20,809 bases of DNA, taken from assembly GCA_038230775.1 (NCBI GenBank), contig JBBRMQ010000052.1, positions 1-20,809 on the forward strand, written 5' to 3'. This DNA comes from JBBRMQ01 sp038230775. GTDB taxonomy: Bacteria; Acidobacteriota; Thermoanaerobaculia; Gp7-AA8. Below the pieces are notes generated by a model. The model was given only the letters and a program-made list of their open reading frames with translations, did not search any database and was not told the DNA's origin. The translations under genes were made by a program, and so were the position numbers. This document shows positions 1 to 6,910 of the stretch, in pieces; position 1 is the first letter of the stretch, and each line of letters begins with the position of its first letter.

Positions 1-2590
1 CGTCGGCGATGGTGGCGGCGATCGCTCTTCCCTGCCCGTCGACGACGTGGCATCCGCGGCAGTTGTGCTGCGACACGCGCTTGCGGCCCTCTTCGATCAG
101 ACGCATCCGCGCATCGGTCGCCGCGTACTTCGAGGCGCCGATCGCATCTTTCGTGAGGCCCAGGACGACCGTGGTGACACGCTGCGCTTCGTCCACCGTC
201 AGATGGAAGTTCGGCATCTTCAGCTTGTCGTTGTAAATCTTCGTGCGCTTGTCGTCGTAGACGCGCGGGTTGCGAACCTTGTTGTAGACCCACGACGGCA
301 CGTTGTGCTGGATCTCCTCGTGCCTTCCGTCTTCCGCCGTGTACTGCTGCACGAACCCGAAATCGAACAGATGGAGCGCCTTCGACCCTTCGGTCGTGAG
401 CTCGGTGCCGATCGGCTTCAATCCCTCGAAGCCCTTGATGTTGTGGCAGGAGTAGCAGCCGTACTTTTCAATCGATCGCTGGCCGAGGTACACGAGCTGG
501 TCGTGCATGGGCATGGCGCGCAGCTTCGTCTCCGCATCGCGCACCGAGAGCGTATTCAATAGATAGCTCTTCGCCAGGTCGTGCACGGCTCCCGCTTCCG
601 CCGGCCGGATCGCGACCTGCATGAACTGCGGCTTCTGCAGCGACATCAGATACGCGGTGACATCCGCCGCCTCGGCATCAGTCAGCCGCAGCGACGGCAT
701 CGGCGCGTCGGCGTAGTAGTTCTTCGGATTCTTGACCCAGTTGTAGACCCACGCGGCGTGCGTCTTGGTGCCGACGCCGGTGAGGTTGAAGCCGTAGTTG
801 CGCTCCAGCGGATAGTCATCGCGTTTGGCGATGCGCATCGCGCCGCTGTTCGCGTCCTTGATCCATTCGCTGTCGACGTGACACGCCATGCAGCCGACGC
901 TGGCGACGATCTGCTTGCCGCGGGCCGCCTCTCCACCGTTCGGCACCGGCCAGGTGCGATGCGTCGACTTCGAGAAGAGGAACTCGACGATCGAGTGGAT
1001 CTCGGCGTCCTGATACTTGATGTTCTGCGCGATCTCGCCCGCAGGCAGGACGTGCGGATCGATCATGTTGCGCTGATAGAAGAACGAAGGCATCCGCGTC
1101 GTGGAGCGGAAGCTGTGCGGCTCCGAGATCCAGCGGAACGCCCACTCCGGCGTGGTCTTCTCGGCGATGCCGTTGAGGTCGGGGCCCGGCTTACGCAGAT
1201 CGGTGAAGCGCCAGTTGTTGATCTTGTGGCACGCATAGCAACCGTACAACTCGACGGTCTGCTCGGCCTTCGTCACTTTTTCGCCCTGGTCGATCCACAT
1301 CTGCCCCGAGTGGCATTTCACACATCCCGCTTCGTAGTACTGGCGCGGGTGCATCGGCGTCTCGTTGAATTCGTTCTCTTCCCAGCCCCAGTTGCGTTTG
1401 GACGCGTTCTCGGCCAGCGCTTCGCCGGTGACGTAGCGCCAGGGGCGAAGAACGTTGCCGACGCTCAGGACCGGCCAATTCTTTTCCCACCGATGCTCCA
1501 TCTTCGGATTGGCGGGGATGTGGCCGGCGCGCCCGAACTCGGTCGCACGATCCTGCCCGTGATGGCAGCCGGTGCAGCCGAAGTCGAGCAGCGGATGCGG
1601 CGAGGCCGATCCGACGTACACATCGAGCCGCGGATGCGTGCGCCAGGGATTGAGCACTTCGTCCGGTGCATCGATGATCCGCTTCAGTTGCGCAATCCGC
1701 TCTTCGTTCTCCGGGCGCTTCTCCGGCATGACCTGGAACGTATCGATCTTGGTCTGCAGCTCTTTGCTGAGTCGCTCCGCTTCTTTCTTCGACTCGAAGC
1801 CCGGTCGGTCGATCGCGCGATGACAGGTCTGGCAGCGGTCGACACGCGGGACGCCCATGTAGTTCATCTCGACATACATGTCGTTGATGACGACCTGATC
1901 GATCTTGAGCGTCGGGTTCACGAAGTCGAGCATCGGCAGATTGAGCAGAAGGTTGGGGCCGTTCATCTCCACCGTCGTCAGCTGCTTGTTCAGCAGATCG
2001 ATCGCCGCCGTAGTGTCCTTCTTCTTCTTCTCGAGGTCGGTGACCTTCGCCAGCCACTCGTCGACGCGTGCCTTCGATGCGTCGCGCTTGCGCGTGGCGT
2101 CCTGCAGCCGCTCGTTGAGCGCGTCGAGATGCTGCTTCTGGCGGTTGTACTCCTCGATCTGATTCTGTGCATCGGACAGTTTCTGCACGATCGCGTTCTC
2201 GGTGATGTAGCGCTGCGCGTCGTAGTTCGCCTTGGCGAAGCGGTAATCCTGATCCGTCGCGTAGTGGTCTCCCTCGACGCGATCGAGATCTTTCTGCGCC
2301 TGGAGGTACTGCCTGCGATGCTGCGCGAGCTCGACCTCGCTCTGTTTCATCTTCGAGTCGAGGTCGGCCAGCTGCGTCTTGTTCATCTGCTCGTCGGCGG
2401 CCTTCAGATCGGACTCGATCCGCTCCTGCTGCATGCGCATGAACTCGCGTTGAAACCACTTCCACCCGCGGATGTAGTCGTACCCCACGATGAGCCCCGT
2501 GACCATCAACAGGCCGAGGCTCGACAACGCGAAGATGAGATTCAGCTTCGACATTGCGTAGTTGTGCGGGATGGGTTCTTGGGGCTTCAT
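1..2590 (-). CDS. Multihaem cytochrome c, membrane-anchored, coiled coil (partial, runs off left edge)
   Basis: I translated this frame by hand from ATG at 2590 and it stays open to base 1, so at least 863 residues are present and the C-terminus lies outside the window. Residues about 16-36 form one hydrophobic membrane anchor. Residues about 45-200 are charged, Gln/Glu/Lys-rich and read as a long coiled coil. Seven CXXCH haem c motifs follow, starting at residues 253 (CQTCH), 339 (CTGCH), 423 (CVKCH), 451 (CYACH), 567 (CMACH), 712 (CYSCH) and 844 (CRGCH). The start is 4 bases after the cytochrome b C-terminal gene, with no Shine-Dalgarno, so translation is probably coupled. By position it should be the electron-accepting cytochrome of the quinol:cytochrome c reductase, standing in for cytochrome c1 or f. 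That role is inferred from context; the haem motifs and anchor are seen directly. Confidence 0.93.
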   Translation of the reverse strand, partial: MKPQEPIPHNYAMSKLNLIFALSSLGLLMVTGLIVGYDYIRGWKWFQREFMRMQQERIESDLKAADEQMNKTQLADLDSKMKQSEVELAQHRRQYLQAQKDLDRVEGDHYATDQDYRFAKANYDAQRYITENAIVQKLSDAQNQIEEYNRQKQHLDALNERLQDATRKRDASKARVDEWLAKVTDLEKKKKDTTAAIDLLNKQLTTVEMNGPNLLLNLPMLDFVNPTLKIDQVVINDMYVEMNYMGVPRVDRCQTCHRAIDRPGFESKKEAERLSKELQTKIDTFQVMPEKRPENEERIAQLKRIIDAPDEVLNPWRTHPRLDVYVGSASPHPLLDFGCTGCHHGQDRATEFGRAGHIPANPKMEHRWEKNWPVLSVGNVLRPWRYVTGEALAENASKRNWGWEENEFNETPMHPRQYYEAGCVKCHSGQMWIDQGEKVTKAEQTVELYGCYACHKINNWRFTDLRKPGPDLNGIAEKTTPEWAFRWISEPHSFRSTTRMPSFFYQRNMIDPHVLPAGEIAQNIKYQDAEIHSIVEFLFSKSTHRTWPVPNGGEAARGKQIVASVGCMACHVDSEWIKDANSGAMRIAKRDDYPLERNYGFNLTGVGTKTHAAWVYNWVKNPKNYYADAPMPSLRLTDAEAADVTAYLMSLQKPQFMQVAIRPAEAGAVHDLAKSYLLNTLSVRDAETKLRAMPMHDQLVYLGQRSIEKYGCYSCHNIKGFEGLKPIGTELTTEGSKALHLFDFGFVQQYTAEDGRHEEIQHNVPSWVYNKVRNPRVYDDKRTKIYNDKLKMPNFHLTVDEAQRVTTVVLGLTKDAIGASKYAATDARMRLIEEGRKRVSQHNCRGCHVVDGQGRAIAATIAD

Positions 2591-2594
2591 TCGG

Positions 2595-3818
2595 TCAGAT
2601 GTTGAAGAAAATCTCTCCGATGTGAACGATGTACTTCAGATTGAACAACCAGCGCAAGACCATCTTGATCGGCAGCGCCATCATGATCAGGAACAGGAAG
2701 GCGCCGACATAGAAGCGCGGCGCGCCCATCTTCAGATAGAAGCGGCGGAACGGGCCCGCCGCCAGCACCGGCGGCAATCCGAGATACGCGACGACGAGGC
2801 CGATGCCGAACATCTCGCGGATCAACCACATCTTCGGCAGCGGCATGCCGAGGACCTTGACCCACATCAACTCGGACAGGTCGACGTTGACGAGCGGCAC
2901 GAGCTTGTTCGGGTCCCAGTATTCGTAAGGACCGAAGAAGTTCCAGTTCGGCCCGCGCAGGAACGTGCCGGTGATGATGAGGAACGCCCACAGCACGAGG
3001 AAGCCGTAGAGGAAAACGCCGATCTCCCACTTGCGCTCGCGGAACGAGTAGTAGCCGCTCCCCTTCGGATTGGTGTCGATGTACGGAATGGCCATCAGGC
3101 CGACGATGATCAGCGTCGGCAGCACCACGCCCGCCAGCCACGGATCGAAGTAGACGAGCATCTCCTGCAGGCCGAGGAAGTACCACGGCGCCTTGGCGGG
3201 ATTCGGTGATGACGTCGGGTTCGCCGCTTCTTCCAGCGGCGCACGCAGCGCGATCGACCAGACGATCATCACGATCGTCAGGAGAATCATGCAGAGCATC
3301 TCGGTGTAGACCAGATCGGGCCAGGTGAACAGCTTCTCGTCCGACTCGGTCTTCTCCCACGGGATGCCGCCCGCGGCGATCTGCTTGTCGTTGAAGTACG
3401 CCTTGCTGAGCGCGATCCACGTGAAGATGCCGAGGAGGAAGATCATCGCGCCGATGGGAACGTTGTCCGGCTTCGCCGCGATCGCATAGAAGTTGGGGTC
3501 CAGAAACGAGAGAAAGAAGACGCCGAATCCGCCGATCAGCAGCCACTTCCCGACTTTCGCGTCCCACAGCCGCGGCCCGAGATTCGCCAGGCCGAACATC
3601 ACCAGGAAATACGCCACCGCGAGGTAGAGAAGCGGCCGGATGAAGATGCCGAGGATGACGAGGACGGCGCCGATGACGATGAAGGCCACGCCGCCTTTTT
3701 CGCGGATCCGGCCGTCGAGCAGATTGAAATAGATGATGAAGGAGAACGAGAACGTCAGAAATAGAAACGAGATCGACGCGCCGGAGAGGACGTTGATGAA
3801 GTCTTTGAGGAAAGTCAT
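2595..3818 (-). CDS. Cytochrome b C-terminal subunit (subunit IV-like) with long N-terminal membrane extension
   Basis: This 407-residue, very hydrophobic protein makes up the C-terminal half of a split cytochrome b, which contributes to the quinol-oxidation site. The family signature is at residues 205-219, with APWY at 210-213 where canonical cytochrome b has PEWY, then GLQE. Subunit IV of cytochrome b6f is about 160 residues; here about 190 extra residues with several membrane helices precede that core, and further helices follow it. I chose ATG at 3818 because GGAG lies at good spacing upstream and the hydrophobic protein begins there; an in-frame extension to 3932 would only translate the heptamer repeat. 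It follows the b6-type subunit after a 142-base gap filled by an inverted repeat. The fold assignment is firm; the role of the extra helices is unknown. Confidence 0.9.
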   Translation of the reverse strand: MTFLKDFINVLSGASISFLFLTFSFSFIIYFNLLDGRIREKGGVAFIVIGAVLVILGIFIRPLLYLAVAYFLVMFGLANLGPRLWDAKVGKWLLIGGFGVFFLSFLDPNFYAIAAKPDNVPIGAMIFLLGIFTWIALSKAYFNDKQIAAGGIPWEKTESDEKLFTWPDLVYTEMLCMILLTIVMIVWSIALRAPLEEAANPTSSPNPAKAPWYFLGLQEMLVYFDPWLAGVVLPTLIIVGLMAIPYIDTNPKGSGYYSFRERKWEIGVFLYGFLVLWAFLIITGTFLRGPNWNFFGPYEYWDPNKLVPLVNVDLSELMWVKVLGMPLPKMWLIREMFGIGLVVAYLGLPPVLAAGPFRRFYLKMGAPRFYVGAFLFLIMMALPIKMVLRWLFNLKYIVHIGEIFFNI

Positions 3819-3853
3819 CGCTGCGCTCCGCTCCGCATGCGCGACTTCGCCGC

Positions 3854-3935
3854 GCGTTGTCGGTTGTCGGTTGTCGGTTGTCCACACCCACCCATGTCGG
3901 CGGAGCGACAACCGATCACTGAGAACCGACAACGC
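3854..3935. repeat. Inverted heptamer array between the two cytochrome b genes
   Basis: The left arm 3854-3882 consists of tandem 7-base units (TTGTCGG). The right arm 3907-3935 is its reverse complement at 25 of 29 positions, with a 24-base loop between. The mismatches cluster in the middle of the right arm, where the heptamer pattern has decayed. It fills most of the 3819-3960 gap and could fold into a stable hairpin in the transcript of the respiratory operon. No T-run follows, so it is not an obvious intrinsic terminator. Confidence 0.85.
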
Positions 3936-3960
3936 GGCCCGGCAGGCCGCACGATGAAAG

Positions 3961-4743
3961 TCATAACGGACCCGAGATCCCGCCGTCTTTTCGTACTCGC
4001 CAGAAGTGGATCGCCATCAGGAATCCCGCGGCGAGCGGGATGGCCACGCAGTGCAGCACGTAGAAGCGCAGCAGCGTCGCGGCGCCGATCGACCGGCCGC
4101 CGATGAGCGCGAAGCGCGCGTCGTCGCCGGCGTGAATCAATCGGATGTCCCCGAGTTTGATGAGCCCCGACATCGGGCCCTCGTTTCCCGCGCCGGGAGA
4201 GGCGCGCGCCATGCTCGATCCGACCGTGATCGCCCAGATCGCCAGCTGATCCCACGGCAACAGATAGCCGGTAAACGACAGTAGCAGCGTCAACACCAGA
4301 AGAATGACGCCGACGTTCCAGTTGAATTCGCGCGGCGGCTTGTACGAGCCCGTCATGAAGACGCGGAACATGTGCAGCCACACGGCGATGACCATGGCGT
4401 GCGCGCCCCAGCGGTGCATCTCGCGCATGATCCCGAACGGAGCCTGCTCGCGCAGATCCATGATGTCGGTGAAGGCGTACTCGATCGTCGGCCGGTAATA
4501 GAACATCAGCAAGAGACCGGTGACCGTCTCGATGAGAAACAGAAAGAACGACGTACCGCCCATGCACCACGTGTAGCTCATGCGCACGCCCGATCGCCGC
4601 ACCTTGACCGGATGCAGATGCAGGATGAGCGAGCCGAGCACCGCGAGCACGCGCTTGCGGTTGGTGTTGGGGATTCCGACCCGGAAGACCGACTTCCAGA
4701 TCTGCGAGTTGACGATGCCTTCCTGAACCGCTTTTACGTTCAT
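3961..4743 (-). CDS. qcrB: Cytochrome b6-type subunit of quinol:cytochrome c reductase
   Basis: This 260-residue protein is the four-helix haem-bearing half of a split cytochrome b and sits in the inner membrane. The haem b ligands are visible as H110 (in HRWGAH) and H124 (in WLHMFR) on one helix, and H231 and H246 on the fourth. The 14 residues between H231 and H246 match the cytochrome b6/Bacillus type rather than the mitochondrial type (13). C60 in YTWCMGG aligns with the Cys that binds the extra haem c(i) in b6f and Bacillus QcrB, so a covalent third haem is predicted. It ends with RKDGGISGP, typical of b6. The chosen ATG at 4743 overlaps the Rieske stop by ATGA; an in-frame ATG at 4773 would give 10 more residues and is less likely. 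Confidence 0.94.
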   Translation of the reverse strand: MNVKAVQEGIVNSQIWKSVFRVGIPNTNRKRVLAVLGSLILHLHPVKVRRSGVRMSYTWCMGGTSFFLFLIETVTGLLLMFYYRPTIEYAFTDIMDLREQAPFGIMREMHRWGAHAMVIAVWLHMFRVFMTGSYKPPREFNWNVGVILLVLTLLLSFTGYLLPWDQLAIWAITVGSSMARASPGAGNEGPMSGLIKLGDIRLIHAGDDARFALIGGRSIGAATLLRFYVLHCVAIPLAAGFLMAIHFWRVRKDGGISGPL

Positions 4744-5312
4744 ACCTTGATGAATGACTCCGGATCTGTCCACTCGCCGCGTTCCTGATGGAACTGCTTC
4801 GACTTGTCGACGACGATCTGCCCGTCAGCGTGATCGATGAAGATTTTTGCGCGCTCGAGGGGCCGCGGGGTCGGGCCCTCGAAGTTGATTCCGGACTTGT
4901 AGTAGCCGCTGCCGTGGCAGGGACACTTGAACTTGTTCTGCGTCGGCAGCCAGTTCGGCGTGCAACCGAGGTGCGTGCACACCGTGATCAGGGCGTACAT
5001 CACTTCCTCGGTCCGCACCAGCCAGATTCCGAACTTGTCTTTCCATCGTTCGTCGACTTCGCCGACGGCGTAGTCGGCCATGAGGCCCGCTTTGAATTTC
5101 TGGACCGGTTCGAAGAGAACGTTGGGGAACATGAAGCGTCCGAGCACGCTCGCCAGACCGCCAAGCGCGGCCGTAAGCGCAACCCATGCAGCGGTTAAGA
5201 CGAAGGGGAACGTGCGGCGGGTGATCTCACCCTGTTCCCGAATGTCGGCCGCGGCGCTCCCGGCAAGGGGCGTCTTGGGGACTACCTGATATGGCGTGAT
5301 TTCGTCCGACAT
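4740..5312 (-). CDS. qcrA: Rieske [2Fe-2S] iron-sulfur protein of the bc-type complex
   Basis: A 190-residue Rieske protein that takes the first electron from quinol at the outer face of the membrane. Cluster-binding boxes are CTHLGC at 112-117 (ligands C112, H114) and CPCHGS at 130-135 (ligands C130, H133); C117 and C132 would form the usual disulfide. A twin-arginine pair at R32-R33 (TRRTF) precedes a hydrophobic segment at about 38-58, as expected for an uncleaved Tat signal anchor. It is the first gene of the respiratory operon, with a sigma70-like promoter 36-64 bases upstream of its ATG, and overlaps the cytochrome b gene by 4 bases. No Shine-Dalgarno is evident before its ATG. Confidence 0.96.
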   Translation of the reverse strand: MSDEITPYQVVPKTPLAGSAAADIREQGEITRRTFPFVLTAAWVALTAALGGLASVLGRFMFPNVLFEPVQKFKAGLMADYAVGEVDERWKDKFGIWLVRTEEVMYALITVCTHLGCTPNWLPTQNKFKCPCHGSGYYKSGINFEGPTPRPLERAKIFIDHADGQIVVDKSKQFHQERGEWTDPESFIKV

Positions 5313-5347
5313 CAGGGGTTTATGAAAAGGTTCACGAAACGGCGGTA

Positions 5348-5376
5348 ACTATCGACGATTTCACCAAATGTGTCAA
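5348..5376 (-). promoter_or_regulatory. Sigma70-like promoter of the Rieske-cytochrome b operon
   Basis: Read on the minus strand, TTGACA (5376-5371) is followed by a 17-base spacer and GATAGT (5353-5348). The -35 is a perfect match and the -10 matches 4 of 6, at ideal spacing. Transcription would start near 5341, giving a leader of about 30 bases before the Rieske ATG at 5312. This separates the respiratory operon from the genes upstream. It is a sequence match only. Confidence 0.65.
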
Positions 5377-5407
5377 CGACGATTGCGTTGCTTCGCACCG
5401 CGTTGGC

Positions 5408-5428
5408 GGTTGACAGTTGACGGTTGAC
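5408..5428. repeat. Short heptamer array, single arm
   Basis: Three tandem 7-base units (GGTTGAC, AGTTGAC, GGTTGAC) lie in the 165-base gap between the membrane HEAT gene and the Rieske gene, about 30 bases upstream of the -35 box. Unlike the other intergenic arrays, no matching inverted arm is found; only a single TGTCAAC occurs at 5371. It may be a young or decayed copy. The rest of the 5313-5477 gap holds the promoter and nothing else I can recognise. Confidence 0.6.
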
Positions 5429-5477
5429 GAGAGTCGCGATGAGAGCCAGCTTGCGCATGGCCGTCATTGTCTCTAGT

Positions 5478-6323
5478 TCAACGTCCCTTCAAGGTCGCGA
5501 GCGTCTCTTTTGCGGCGGCCTGAATGCGGAGGCTGGGGTCGTGGGTCAGCCGCTCGACATCGGGGCGCGCGTCCGGTCCCGCGAGGCGCGCGTACGGCGT
5601 CATGGCCACAATGATCGCGTCTTCTTTCTGATCCTCGCGCATGTCCGGAATGTTCGCCAGGCGCGAGCGATCGAGCATCTCGCGCAGCGCGGGCAACGCG
5701 CGCCGGTCGCTGAATCGCGAGAGCGAGATCGCCGCGTTCCAGCGCACGTCCGGCACCTCGTCCTCCAGTCCGGCCACGAGCGCCGACACCGCGCGCGCGT
5801 CGCCAATCCCGCCCAGCGCGTAGTACGCCGCCTTGCGGATGTCCTTTTCCTGATCGCGTGCGGCCTGTTCAACCGCGGGAAGCGCCGCGGGATCGTGAAG
5901 CTCGCCGAGCGCCATGAGCGCGTACAACCGGCTCTCGATGTCGGCGTCATGCTGCGCGCCGTCGATCAACAGCGGCGTCGCGCGCCGATCGCCCAGCGTG
6001 CCGAGAACCATGCCGAGGTAGCGGCGGATGCGGGGGTCATCGTGTTTGGACTGTACGTACAGCGATGCGACCTGCTGCTCGAGATTCGGATAGCGCTTCG
6101 CTTCTCCGCGCTTGAGCGACTTCGACAGTTGATACGCCGCCTGCCATCGCTCGTGCGAGCTGCCGGAGCGGATCTCGTTCAGATAATCAGGAATCGCCTG
6201 CTCGTTCGATGCGAGCTTGCCGAAGAGAAGGAAGATCGCGACGGCCACCAGGACGACGCCAAGGGGGAAAATGACGAATTGGTAGAGGATTGTGCGGGGG
6301 GATTCGCGGGGGACGTCGGTCAT
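5478..6323 (-). CDS. Membrane-anchored HEAT-repeat protein
   Basis: A 281-residue protein with one membrane helix at about residues 15-37, followed by a soluble part built of HEAT-like helical repeats. Recurrent phrases of the type 'DxRxxAAxALGxLGDxRAxPAL' show at about residues 95-230, typical of bacterial HEAT/PBS-lyase repeats that act as protein-binding scaffolds. It lies between a polyferredoxin and the Rieske operon, so a role in assembling or docking an electron-transfer complex is plausible, but the sequence does not show a catalytic function. Only 17 bases separate its ATG from a long inverted heptamer repeat, and no Shine-Dalgarno is visible there. Confidence 0.85.
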   Translation of the reverse strand: MTDVPRESPRTILYQFVIFPLGVVLVAVAIFLLFGKLASNEQAIPDYLNEIRSGSSHERWQAAYQLSKSLKRGEAKRYPNLEQQVASLYVQSKHDDPRIRRYLGMVLGTLGDRRATPLLIDGAQHDADIESRLYALMALGELHDPAALPAVEQAARDQEKDIRKAAYYALGGIGDARAVSALVAGLEDEVPDVRWNAAISLSRFSDRRALPALREMLDRSRLANIPDMREDQKEDAIIVAMTPYARLAGPDARPDVERLTHDPSLRIQAAAKETLATLKGR

Positions 6324-6340
6324 TTGAAAGAGGGCACGGG

Positions 6341-6419
6341 GAATGTTGAATGTTGAATGTTGAATGTTGAATGTAGCTTTGAGTCACATTCAACATTCAA
6401 CATTGAACATTCAACATTC
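6341..6419. repeat. Near-perfect inverted heptamer array (34-bp stem)
   Basis: The left arm 6341-6374 is almost five tandem copies of GAATGTT. The right arm 6386-6419 is its reverse complement at 33 of 34 positions, around an 11-base loop (AGCTTTGAGTC). It fills the 100-base gap between the ferredoxin stop (4 bases away) and the next start (17 bases away). The predicted hairpin is much longer than an ordinary terminator, AT-richer than its surroundings and without a T-run. Confidence 0.92.
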
Positions 6420-6423
6420 CTCG

Positions 6424-6897
6424 TCATCTCCCGGTCCCAAGGACGACGAAATCGGGGAGATACGTCTTCAACTGCGTGGGCGCTTCCGGCACCACGATGG
6501 CGTCCTTGTCGCAAACCGACTCGCACAGCCGGCAGGCGACGCACTTGTTCTTCTCGACGAACGCGATCTTGTAGTGGTTGGCGATCGTCTCGTCGTCCGC
6601 ATCGATCATTTTGATGCACTCGAACGGACAGATGTCGACGCAGAACTCGCATCCCGTACAGAGCTCCTTGATCACCTCGGCCTTTGGGATGTCCTTCGGC
6701 TTGACGCGCGGGATGAAGTCGCCGTGCTGGTTCTGGATGGCGTCGACGGGGCAATAAATCCCGCACACCGAGCAGTCGATGCAGCGCTCGGGGTGGATGT
6801 AGTACTGGCCGCGCGCGGCGCCCCAGATGGTGTTCGTGGGGCACTTGACCTCGCAAACGCTGCAGCCGATGCACTTGTCAGTGATGAAGTGGGGCAT
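6424..6897 (-). CDS. Polyferredoxin with four [4Fe-4S] motifs
   Basis: A 157-residue soluble protein carrying four CXXCXXCXXXC(P/D) motifs at C9-C19, C39-C49, C80-C90 and C119-C129, sixteen ligand cysteines, enough for four [4Fe-4S] clusters. An extra Cys (C94) follows the third motif. This pattern is that of HycB/DmsB/NrfC-like electron-transfer subunits, but no catalytic partner such as a molybdopterin enzyme or hydrogenase is in the window. No signal peptide is present, so it should be cytoplasmic. Its ATG is 13 bases after the glycosyltransferase stop. It is followed by the membrane HEAT protein and then the bc operon, so it may feed or receive electrons at the membrane; that is inference from position. 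Confidence 0.93.
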   Translation of the reverse strand: MPHFITDKCIGCSVCEVKCPTNTIWGAARGQYYIHPERCIDCSVCGIYCPVDAIQNQHGDFIPRVKPKDIPKAEVIKELCTGCEFCVDICPFECIKMIDADDETIANHYKIAFVEKNKCVACRLCESVCDKDAIVVPEAPTQLKTYLPDFVVLGTGR

Positions 6898-6910
6898 TGG
6901 GGTGTCGAGT

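Noticed and set aside
1191..2465. Minus-strand frame of 424 codons inside the cytochrome gene
   Set aside because: Arg/Ala-rich out-of-frame reading of the cytochrome gene, with no haem or family motifs.
581..2605. Long plus-strand open frame (674 codons) opposite the multihaem cytochrome
   Set aside because: It is Arg/His/Leu-rich with no recognisable family and lies antisense to a frame with seven CXXCH motifs; a GC-rich mirror frame.
3819..3932. Longer N-terminus for the cytochrome b C-terminal subunit
   Set aside because: The extra residues are the translated heptamer repeat; ATG at 3818 has a good ribosome site and begins the hydrophobic protein.
5431..5470. Possible terminator after the membrane HEAT gene
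   Set aside because: Only short 4-bp stems (GCCA/TGGC) can be drawn and no T-run follows.
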